In this document: positions 1-5,204 of the stretch, in pieces
Layout: the number at the start of each line of letters is the position of its first letter
Position numbering within the stretch: position 1 is the first letter of the stretch
Assembly: GCA_937874815.1 (NCBI GenBank)
Contig: CALNBW010000143.1
Coordinates: forward strand, 1 to 5,204
Direction of reading: 5' to 3'
Length of the DNA: 5,204 bases
DNA from: an uncultured Bacillota bacterium
GTDB lineage: Bacteria > Bacillota > UBA994 > UBA5500
Position numbers and translations under genes: made by a program
The notes under the pieces: generated by a model
Seen by the model: only the letters and a program-made list of their open reading frames with translations
What the model was told of the DNA's origin: nothing
Database searches by the model: none

Positions 1-827
1 AGGGTCTGCTTAGCTAGCACCGTCACTCCTAGAAGCTTAGTTTCGACCTTTTCGGTATCGCCGGCGTCGGCTTCCCGCTCGGCGGCGGCGATTAGAGTGC
101 CGGGGTTCTCACTGAAGACTGAGCGCACCCAAAGGGGGATAGTAGGCCGCTTCGCCGCGATTTCCACTGCCCGCGGGTGCATTACCTTCGCTCCTTGGGC
201 AGCCAACAGGTGGCAGTCGGCGTGACTAATACGACTATGGATTTTGGCTGCAGTGATTAGCTGCGGATCAGCCGTCATAATACCTTCCACATCGGAGTAA
301 ATCTCAATTTGGTCAGCCTCCAGCGCTACCCCTAGGGCACAAGCGGTAATGTCACTGCCGCCGCGCCCCAAACTGGTGATCTCCCCCTCGGGGGTAGCTC
401 CTTGTCCGCCGGCAACTACGACGATTTCTCCTGCCTGTAGCAACGAGCGCAGTCTGCGCGATTCCACCCGCAGAATTTCGGCCTCATCGAAATCCGCGGT
501 AGTGATGAGTCCGGCTTGCTGGCCAGTAAGATACGTGGCGGGATATCCGCGTTGCTGCAGGTTGGCGGTGATCAGGCTGCCCGCAATGATCTCGCCACAG
601 AATTGCATGAGAGTTTGTTCCCGTTCGCGTGCTTGCGGACAAACTGGCTGCACCAGATCCAGTAGGGTATCTGTCGCATAGGGGGCACCGCGTCGGCCCA
701 TAGCGGAAACTACAGCGATAACAGCGTGGCCAGCCTCCTTAGCGCCAATAATGCGCCGGTAAACTAGCTCTCTCGCTTCAGGCGTAGCCACTGAAGTTCC
801 ACCATATTTCTGCACAATGAGCTTCAT
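1..827 (-). CDS. dapG: Aspartate kinase, DapG type (3' end outside window)
   Basis: Aspartokinase phosphorylates L-aspartate with ATP, the first step of the aspartate pathway to diaminopimelate, lysine, threonine and methionine; it is cytoplasmic. The 275 complete codons seen cover the whole amino-acid-kinase domain. KYGGTSV lies at residues 7-13, SAMGRRGAPYATD at 41-53 (very like Bacillus DapG as I recall it), SLGRGGSD at 152-159, YSDVEGIMTADP at 177-188 and MHPRAVEIA at 216-224. At about residue 264 (TKLLGVTVL) the first ACT regulatory domain begins, and the window edge cuts it. Family members are about 400 residues, so roughly a third is missing. The ATG is preceded by AGAGGTGA (833-840) with a 5-nt gap and gives the usual family N-terminus. 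It lies 39 nt after dapB and is the fourth gene of the operon. The effector (lysine or diaminopimelate) cannot be read because most of the ACT region is absent; the DapG assignment rests on the kinase domain. Confidence 0.95.
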   Translation of the reverse strand, partial: MKLIVQKYGGTSVATPEARELVYRRIIGAKEAGHAVIAVVSAMGRRGAPYATDTLLDLVQPVCPQAREREQTLMQFCGEIIAGSLITANLQQRGYPATYLTGQQAGLITTADFDEAEILRVESRRLRSLLQAGEIVVVAGGQGATPEGEITSLGRGGSDITACALGVALEADQIEIYSDVEGIMTADPQLITAAKIHSRISHADCHLLAAQGAKVMHPRAVEIAAKRPTIPLWVRSVFSENPGTLIAAAEREADAGDTEKVETKLLGVTVLAKQT

Positions 828-866
828 CGTTGTCACCTCTAACTATAATAAATGCGAATGAATGCG

Positions 867-1568
867 CTAGATCCCCAATAAATCGCGCATAGTGTAGTAA
901 CCAGCTTGCTGTTGGGAAAGATATTCGGCCGCTTTAACCGCTCCTACAGCGAAGACGCTACGGTCGTGGGCCGCATGGGTGAGGGTTAGCGTCTCGGTAT
1001 CAGTGAGGAAATTTACCTCATGCGTCCCCACAATGTTGCCTCCCCGCACAGCATGAATACCGATCTCTCGCTGCTGGCGCGGCACAATTCCTTCCCGGCC
1101 ATAAATAGGCTGCAGGGGGCCTAATGCCCGCTCCACGGCCGCCAGCAGCTCCTTGGCACTGCCGGAGGGAGCATCCTGCTTGCGTCTATGATGGGTTTCC
1201 ACGATTTCAATATCACTGTCCGCCAGCGCCTTAGCCGCCTCCTCCACCAGGGCGATCAGTAGGTTCATCCCCAAGGAAAAATTGGCAGATTGCAGCACTG
1301 GAATCGTCTGGCTTGCCTGCTCAATATACTCCTGTTGTTCGGCGGTATGACCAGTAGTGGCTACCACCACGGGCAACCTCTGCTGCAGTGCATAATCCAG
1401 TAGGGGAACAATGCAGTCTGGCGTGGAAAAATCTATAATCACGTCTGCCGGAGCCAGTTCTCTTAGATCCTGTGTCACTTTGCCCACTAGCTCATGCCCG
1501 TTATCAATGACAGCTTGGCAAACCAAGCGGCCCATATGGCCACTGGCGCCCCAGACTATTACTCGCAT
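867..1568 (-). CDS. dapB: 4-hydroxy-tetrahydrodipicolinate reductase, short form
   Basis: DapB uses NAD(P)H to reduce the DapA product to tetrahydrodipicolinate, in the cytoplasm. The 233-residue protein has the dinucleotide-binding GASGHMG at residues 7-13, DFSTP at 47-50 region, ATTG at 70-73, SANFSLGMN at 94-102, and the catalytic and substrate-binding block ETHHRRKQDAPSGSA at 124-138, containing the His-His pair and the Lys of the family signature. The C-terminal FAVGAVKAAEYL at 206-217 is also typical. It is about 30-40 residues shorter than the E. coli or B. subtilis enzymes. The gap lies between the second Rossmann strand (ELVGKV, 26-31) and DVIIDF (42-47), and Thermotoga DapB is compact in the same place, so I read it as a natural short form rather than a deletion. 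The ATG overlaps the end of dapA by 10 nt and has AGGGAG (1577-1582) 8 nt upstream, inside dapA, which suggests translational coupling. Confidence 0.97.
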   Translation of the reverse strand: MRVIVWGASGHMGRLVCQAVIDNGHELVGKVTQDLRELAPADVIIDFSTPDCIVPLLDYALQQRLPVVVATTGHTAEQQEYIEQASQTIPVLQSANFSLGMNLLIALVEEAAKALADSDIEIVETHHRRKQDAPSGSAKELLAAVERALGPLQPIYGREGIVPRQQREIGIHAVRGGNIVGTHEVNFLTDTETLTLTHAAHDRSVFAVGAVKAAEYLSQQQAGYYTMRDLLGI

Positions 1569-2485
1569 TGCTCGTTCTCCCTAAGACAAGGGGACGGTTC
1601 TTTCGTTTTACCGGGTAGCAACCCATAATTCCTTAGCGTTTCTGCCAGACGCACCTGATTCTCTGGTGCTAGAGGCACCAAGGGCAGGCGCAGTTCGCCG
1701 TCAATCAAGCCCATAAGCTCTAGCGCCGCTTTCACAGGAATGGGGTTGACCTCGCAGAAAAGTTGATCAATCAGCGGCTTATAGGCTAGCTGCAGCTCTA
1801 GTGCTGCCTTAGTCTGTCCACTCAAATAGGTTTGGCAGATGGTCTGCATCACTGAAGGAATGATGTTTGCTGCGACGGAAATAACCCCTTGGCCGCCGCA
1901 AGCGAGCACGGGTGCGACCTGATCGTCGTTACCGGAGTAGATGGCGAAAGCAGGCGGCATCAAGCGCCGGATCTCCAGGACTTGCGCAATATCTCCACTG
2001 GCTTCCTTCACGCCTACAATATTGGCTACATCCTGCAGCTCAACCAGAACAGCTGGAGGTAAGTTCATGCTAGTGCGCGAGGGAACATTGTAGAGAATTA
2101 TGGGCAAAGCAGTGGCTGCCGCGACCGCACGGAAATGGGCCACCAAACCCCGACTGGATGTTTTGTTGTAGTAGGGGGTAAGCAGTAGCAGCCCATCAGC
2201 GCCCAGCGCTTCTGCTTGTTGAGCTAAGGCAATAGCTGTGCTGGTGCAGTTGTGGCCGATGCCAACGATAACTGGAATCTGCCCTTTAGCAGCCGCGACC
2301 ACGGCCTTAATCACCGTTGCTCTTTCTTCAACCGTTAGGGTAGAGGCCTCGCCCGTAGTTCCTAGCGGAATTAAAGCTTGGGTACCATTAGCCAAATGGA
2401 GTTCTACTAACTTAGTTAAAGCCGCGATATCTATCTGACCATCAGCGAAGGGTGTAACGATAGCAACTGCTGAACCTGTAAACAT
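1559..2485 (-). CDS. dapA: 4-hydroxy-tetrahydrodipicolinate synthase
   Basis: DapA condenses pyruvate with aspartate semialdehyde, the committed step towards diaminopimelate and lysine; it is a cytoplasmic TIM-barrel aldolase. Key family residues are present: the GTTGE motif at 42-46, TPYYNK at 103-108 with the tyrosine equivalent to E. coli Tyr107, LYNVPSRT at 131-138 (Tyr132, Arg137), and the Schiff-base lysine Lys160 in VGVKEASGD. YSGNDD at 183-188 and NPIPVKAAL at 247-255 are also typical. The ATG follows GGAGGG (2493-2498) at 7 nt, 26 nt after the ddh stop. At 308 residues it is longer than the usual 290-295. The family-like part ends near GLLPGK (288-293), and the last 15 residues (from TKEPSPCLRE) are a polar tail without family resemblance, encoded by a possible repeat and by the dapB ribosome binding site. 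Identity is certain; the tail's function is unknown. Confidence 0.98.
   Translation of the reverse strand: MFTGSAVAIVTPFADGQIDIAALTKLVELHLANGTQALIPLGTTGEASTLTVEERATVIKAVVAAAKGQIPVIVGIGHNCTSTAIALAQQAEALGADGLLLLTPYYNKTSSRGLVAHFRAVAAATALPIILYNVPSRTSMNLPPAVLVELQDVANIVGVKEASGDIAQVLEIRRLMPPAFAIYSGNDDQVAPVLACGGQGVISVAANIIPSVMQTICQTYLSGQTKAALELQLAYKPLIDQLFCEVNPIPVKAALELMGLIDGELRLPLVPLAPENQVRLAETLRNYGLLPGKTKEPSPCLRENEQCE
1584..1603 (-). repeat. Possible dispersed repeat unit inside the dapA 3' end
   Basis: On the minus strand this stretch begins AAAGAACCGTCCCCTTG; the plus strand contains GGGGACGGTTCTTT. I recall this core as a short sequence recurring many times in some Clostridia-type genomes, but only one copy is in this window, so repetition cannot be shown here. 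It is translated in frame as KEPSPCL, residues 295-301 of DapA, just beyond where the DapA family normally ends. The inference is that a repeat landed at the end of dapA and lengthened the frame to the next stop. Confidence 0.4.
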
Positions 2486-2511
2486 GATGAATCCCTCCAG
2501 TTGTTTGTGTC

Positions 2512-3429
2512 TTAAACAAATTGTTCAATGATTGTCTGCAAATCTCCCGGCAGGAAATGCACCAGAGGCACTTCCAGCATTGTGAAAGCTCCAGCCGGCA
2601 TACGGGTGGCTGCCCGGGCACTAGACACCAGGATCTGGCCTGTCAGCGCAGGATTAGTTACTCTGCTTTCATAACGGAATACTTGGTTAGCGGCCTGGCC
2701 AGAGACCCCGTGCCTTTCCAAAAGTACGCCATGACCAGTATCTAGCATGGCCTCTACGCTGGTAACCGCCTGCACCTGCGTCTCATCATGGCAAAAGTAT
2801 GAGTCCTGTTTAATTGCCAGGGAGACGTCCGCCAACTCGTAACCAGGGATAAGCTCCACGTAAACCTGGCGTTTGTGTTGGCCATATCCAAGCGGCAGGG
2901 TGAGAGCCAGGGCGTTTTTTACGCCAGGAATCTTCTTAGCGGCTACACTGTGGCCCATACTCATGCCGGGGCCAAAATTAGTGTAGCTAATGCCGCGGGG
3001 AGCTTGCAGGGCAAAGATGGCGCGAATCATGGAGTCGGTGCCTGGGTCCCAGCCTGCCGCCAAGATAGCCACAGCCCCAGCACTGCGAGCCGCTGTATCA
3101 AGCTCTTGGCGCAGCTGCCACAAGGCGGCACCATGGATATCAAAGCTATCTACCGTACTGATGCCTTGCTCAAGCAGTGGCTCAGCCACTGCTGCGGTGC
3201 TTCTGCTAGGTACCGCAAGCACTGCTACATCCACCGGGCCCAATGTGGCTATATCACTGACAACAGGCACGTGGGAGGGAAGCAGGGATCTGGTTCGTGC
3301 TATAGCATGTTCTCGCACGACTACTCCCGCTAGTTCCAGGTCTGTAGCGGTGTCAATGGCATCTACAGCGCCTTTGCCAACGTTGCCAAACCCCACAACC
3401 GCAACTCTGATCTTTTCAGCTCTATCCAA
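2512..3429 (-). CDS. ddh: meso-Diaminopimelate dehydrogenase, TTG start
   Basis: Ddh carries out NADPH-dependent reductive amination of tetrahydrodipicolinate directly to meso-diaminopimelate in the cytoplasm, replacing the multi-step acylated or aminotransferase branches. The 305-residue protein has the Rossmann motif VVGFGNVGKG at 11-20, VDSFDIH at 93-99, AGWDPGTDS at 125-133, NFGPGMSMGHS at 151-161, IPGV at 167-170, HKRQVYVE at 185-192 and GAFTMLEV at 280-287. Trp127, Phe152, Met158, Thr177, Arg187 and His233 match, with a constant offset of 6, the substrate-pocket residues I recall for the Symbiobacterium enzyme (W121, F146, M152, T171, R181, H227), so it is probably type II. The TTG is chosen because GGAGGTG stands 7 nt upstream and the protein then starts just before the first beta strand. 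Longer in-frame readings from ATG at 3477 or TTG at 3519 lack a ribosome binding site, and the latter begins in the terminator T-tract. It is the first gene of the operon. Confidence 0.95.
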   Translation of the reverse strand: MDRAEKIRVAVVGFGNVGKGAVDAIDTATDLELAGVVVREHAIARTRSLLPSHVPVVSDIATLGPVDVAVLAVPSRSTAAVAEPLLEQGISTVDSFDIHGAALWQLRQELDTAARSAGAVAILAAGWDPGTDSMIRAIFALQAPRGISYTNFGPGMSMGHSVAAKKIPGVKNALALTLPLGYGQHKRQVYVELIPGYELADVSLAIKQDSYFCHDETQVQAVTSVEAMLDTGHGVLLERHGVSGQAANQVFRYESRVTNPALTGQILVSSARAATRMPAGAFTMLEVPLVHFLPGDLQTIIEQFV

Positions 3430-3436
3430 CCTACAG

Positions 3437-3443
3437 CACCTCC
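3437..3443 (-). promoter_or_regulatory. Ribosome binding site deciding the ddh TTG start
   Basis: Minus-strand GGAGGTG lies 7 nt before a TTG codon at 3429-3427. No comparable purine-rich site precedes the in-frame ATG at 3477. This supports a 305-residue Ddh beginning MDRAEKIRVAVVG, which matches the family N-terminus. Weak TTG initiation is the only cost of this choice. Confidence 0.85.
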
Positions 3444-3517
3444 AAATTTGTGTCTGTCTACATATCTTCTTGTTCATAAGGATGCACAATTCGTCCGGCA
3501 TATTCAGCCTGGGTAAC

Positions 3518-3549
3518 AAAAAAGAGGCTGGCAGGGGTTGCCAGCCTCT
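3518..3549 (-). terminator. Intrinsic terminator of the lysine riboswitch
   Basis: On the minus strand a perfect 11-bp stem (AGAGGCTGGCA with TGCCAGCCTCT) closes a 5-nt loop (ACCCC) and runs into six T residues. It lies about 45 nt after the aptamer and about 75 nt before the ddh ribosome binding site, the position expected of a transcription attenuator. In the known family mechanism, lysine binding favours this hairpin and stops transcription before the genes. Confidence 0.95.
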
Positions 3550-3570
3550 CGGTAAACCGAAATAGGCCGA
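3541..3570 (-). promoter_or_regulatory. Candidate antiterminator hairpin
   Basis: Minus-strand TCGGCCT (3564-3570) can pair, with two G-T wobbles, to AGGCTGG (3541-3547), which is most of the 5' arm of the terminator. Between them TCGG-TTTA-CCGA forms a 4-bp inner hairpin, giving a nearly continuous stem. This structure and the terminator cannot form together, so it is a plausible antiterminator. How the aptamer P1 strand feeds into this choice is not clear by eye, and the pairing has not been folded computationally. Confidence 0.6.
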
Positions 3571-3592
3571 TTATCCTCCCTCTGCATGCCTT

Positions 3593-3779
3593 GATGAGAT
3601 AGTGCTCCAATGTCGAGCGGCAATAGTATCGACATTGACAGTCCTGCGTCTGTTCGATGCAGGCCCAGCCTTTAGCGTGGTCAGAGCTAATGACTTCGGC
3701 GAAATTCCCTTTCAGCAGCTATCCTAGGAATGACCTTCCTCCGACTGCCTACTCATGTTTCCCGCGCCTCTACCTCACC
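3593..3779 (-). ncRNA. Lysine riboswitch (L box) aptamer
   Basis: The minus-strand leader carries conserved L-box blocks in order: GGTGAGGTAGAGGCGC, then AGTA, GGAGGAAGG, GAAAGGGAA, TCGCCGAAG, GCTGGGCCTGCATCGAA, GCAGGACTGTCA and TGGAGCACTATCTC. These match the B. subtilis lysC leader as I remember it. Helix P1 pairs GGTGAGGTAG (3770-3779) with CTATCTCATC (3593-3602) over 10 bp with two wobbles. A perfect 9-bp stem, CAATGTCGA with TCGACATTG (3608-3616 and 3629-3637), forms the last arm. The aptamer senses lysine in the nascent transcript. A terminator follows, so high lysine should switch off ddh-dapA-dapB-dapG. Confidence 0.96.
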
Positions 3780-3819
3780 CAGTCAGCAGGATGAGGTAAT
3801 CTATATGAAATTATGTCTA

Positions 3820-3848
3820 ATTATAGAGGTGTAGTGGGGCACTGTCAA
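3820..3848 (-). promoter_or_regulatory. Consensus sigma-A/sigma-70 promoter of the dap operon
   Basis: On the minus strand TTGACA (3843-3848) and TATAAT (3820-3825) are separated by exactly 17 nt: both hexamers are perfect consensus at the optimal spacing. Transcription would start near 3813, about 33 nt before riboswitch helix P1, leaving a leader of about 385 nt before the ddh start codon. A promoter this strong fits control placed mainly at the riboswitch and terminator rather than at initiation. Confidence 0.92.
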
Positions 3849-3984
3849 GGCAAAATACGGGTGGGAACATTTGGTGAATAGCTGCGCCGTTCATAAGCCT
3901 CTCTGGGGGGATAAGAGGAAATCGGGGGATGGCGTGGAAAGGAACCTGTGAGGGAAACATAAATTGTCTCCAGTTAGCTCCGCC

Positions 3985-3992
3985 GGAGGTGA
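3985..3992 (+). promoter_or_regulatory. Ribosome binding site of the permease gene
   Basis: GGAGGTGA lies 5 nt before the ATG at 3998 and decides between this start and an in-frame ATG at 3929. The upstream ATG would add 23 residues (starting MAWKGTCEGN) of non-family-like sequence and has only a G-run directly next to it. Confidence 0.85.
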
Positions 3993-3997
3993 CTTCC

Positions 3998-5204
3998 ATG
4001 TTCTTTCGTCTAGGCGTGCTAAATGTGCGGCGTCAGTTAACTCGCAGTATATCGGTTATTCTCACGCTAGCGCTAGCTGCTATCAGCCTTACCTATTCGC
4101 TTGCCCTACAGTCAATACCACCCCTTAGAGTAGCCCCATTCCTTAGCCGCTTCACCGGTGGGCAAATCCTCGTTGTCCCATTTAGTTGGGCGGGCCAACA
4201 AACGGGCGATGTTACTGGCAATCAACAATTTCGCTCAACCCACTTACTGGCCAGCAGAATGAGTTGGTTGGAGTGGTTTTACCCGGAATTATACGAACAA
4301 GGTTTTTGGTTGCCAATTGGGGAAACACCTAGCGAGTTCATTGACCCTGCGATAGTTGAAGCACTAGCTGCCTTTCCAGGAATAGACGCGGCTGTACCGA
4401 TGCCGATGTTGCCAGCTGCAGTACACGCCATTGGCGGCCAAGGCGTTGTCGATTACCCGATCCGCCTAGCGCCACTAACCACAGAGATTGTGGAGTTAAC
4501 TGCTGCTCGAGGCCAGCCTGATCAGTTTGACTTACAGGCTAATGGCCTGTTCTTCAATAGTGCCAACCCGACTCTAATTGGGAAACCACAGTATAAACGG
4601 GTGGGGCAGGAAGTAACTCTCTGGTTACCGCAGCTCGCTCAGGAAGGCAAAGTGGATTTCGCAGCGGCCACGCCATATGAACTGCCTTTCGGTGCCTATC
4701 TAAATATGCCGACTCGAGAAGTATATTGGATGGATTCGCTCGCGGGGACGCGGAGCGAGGTAGGGCTGTTTGCCGGCGATGTTGCCTGGGTGGGAGAAGA
4801 AAGCTGGCGAGAGCTGGTGAACCTGGTCGGCGGTGAGCCTATCCCCATCAGCAACTTGGTGCTACGAGCGAGCAGCCTGCAGACGCTGGACGCTACCATC
4901 GCCAGTTTAAGCGAGGAGTTCCCCACTCTAACGTTCTTGAATTTAGGACAAGTGGAAGAGCGTCTTTTTAAAACGGGCACGATGGAGTTGTTCCACCAAG
5001 CAACTCGCGGCGTTGTCAGCCGAGTGGAGCAGCCGGGTTTAGTCATGCCCGCTTCCTTCAGTCGTATCTTTTCTTATCTGCTGGTGCTAATCGCTGCCAT
5101 TTTGCTGGGCGGCCATATGCTCACCGGCCAAGCGGCTCGTAGCCAGGAGATTGGCACGCTGAGGGCCTTAGGCGCGCGCCGCCGCGATATACTGGTGCTA
5201 GGTA
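3998..5204 (+). CDS. FtsX/MacB-type ABC transporter permease (3' end outside window)
   Basis: The 402 complete codons are open to the window edge. A short Arg-rich cytoplasmic start (residues 1-16, with RRQLTR) precedes a first membrane segment at about 17-38 (SVILTLALAAISLTYSLAL). An extracytoplasmic region of about 315 residues follows, then a second membrane segment at about 357-376 (YLLVLIAAILLGG). The stretch RSQEIGTLRALGARRRDIL at 381-399 is the hallmark cytoplasmic loop of FtsX-family permeases, which in this family couples to the ATPase. The remaining two membrane segments would lie beyond the edge. Such proteins work with a separate ATPase in lipoprotein or peptide export, antibiotic efflux or mechanotransmission; nothing here identifies the substrate. 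It is divergent from the dap operon, and no convincing promoter was found in the roughly 150 nt upstream. No link to lysine metabolism is implied. Confidence 0.88.
   Translation, partial: MFFRLGVLNVRRQLTRSISVILTLALAAISLTYSLALQSIPPLRVAPFLSRFTGGQILVVPFSWAGQQTGDVTGNQQFRSTHLLASRMSWLEWFYPELYEQGFWLPIGETPSEFIDPAIVEALAAFPGIDAAVPMPMLPAAVHAIGGQGVVDYPIRLAPLTTEIVELTAARGQPDQFDLQANGLFFNSANPTLIGKPQYKRVGQEVTLWLPQLAQEGKVDFAAATPYELPFGAYLNMPTREVYWMDSLAGTRSEVGLFAGDVAWVGEESWRELVNLVGGEPIPISNLVLRASSLQTLDATIASLSEEFPTLTFLNLGQVEERLFKTGTMELFHQATRGVVSRVEQPGLVMPASFSRIFSYLLVLIAAILLGGHMLTGQAARSQEIGTLRALGARRRDILVLG

Noticed and set aside
349..681. Plus-strand open frame of 110 codons
   Set aside because: It lies antisense within the kinase domain of dapG, has a low-complexity Ser/Pro/Arg-rich product and no family resemblance.
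2875..3565. Two overlapping plus-strand open frames opposite ddh
   Set aside because: Both are antisense to a well-supported ddh gene. One also runs across the riboswitch terminator.
3798..3827. Plus-strand 9-codon frame (MKLCLIIEV) after a GAGGT-like site
   Set aside because: It is too short to support and lies antisense to the promoter and transcription start of the dap operon.
3899..3919. Plus-strand CCTCT...AGAGG inverted repeat
   Set aside because: It has only 5 bp with a long loop and no T-tract, so it is not a convincing terminator or operator.
3849..3997. Possible plus-strand promoter such as TTGGTG followed by CATAAG
   Set aside because: The spacing is about 15 nt and both hexamers are poor matches, so no promoter is claimed for the permease.
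3817..3999. Minus-strand 60-codon open frame
   Set aside because: It covers the dap promoter and ends near the transcription start. It has no ribosome binding site and no recognisable product.
4067..4078. Palindrome GCTAGCGCTAGC near the permease start
   Set aside because: It falls inside codons for a Leu/Ala membrane segment and is easily explained by coding sequence.
4696..5046. Minus-strand 116-codon open frame
   Set aside because: It is antisense within the permease gene, which shows clear membrane segments and the FtsX loop motif.

Overview
The window looks like a chromosomal segment of a Firmicute, probably a Clostridia-type lineage. The evidence is strong GGAGG-type ribosome binding sites, a lysine riboswitch with a Firmicute-style intrinsic terminator, a DapG-type aspartokinase, and a meso-diaminopimelate dehydrogenase that resembles the Symbiobacterium (type II) enzyme. 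GC content is moderate. I cannot name a genus.

Layout: about three quarters of the window is one minus-strand transcription unit, read right to left. It begins with a fully consensus sigma-A type promoter (3820-3848). Next come a lysine riboswitch aptamer (3593-3779), an antiterminator candidate (3541-3570) and a strong intrinsic terminator (3518-3549). The genes follow in the order ddh (2512-3429, TTG start), dapA (1559-2485), dapB (867-1568, overlapping dapA by 10 nt) and dapG (827 down to the left edge, truncated). On the plus strand, divergent from this unit, a FtsX/MacB-type ABC permease gene starts at 3998 and runs off the right edge.

How the genes work together: DapG phosphorylates aspartate. 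Asd, which is not in the window, would make the semialdehyde. DapA condenses the semialdehyde with pyruvate, and DapB reduces the product to tetrahydrodipicolinate. Ddh then aminates that directly to meso-diaminopimelate, the cell-wall cross-linking residue and lysine precursor, bypassing the succinylase, acetylase and aminotransferase branches. High lysine should favour the terminator and shut the operon off.

I see no clearly undescribed system. The observations most worth a second look are a possible dispersed repeat that extends the dapA reading frame into a non-family C-terminal tail, the compact DapB, the placement of a dapG-type kinase in a lysine-riboswitch operon, and the start codon of ddh.
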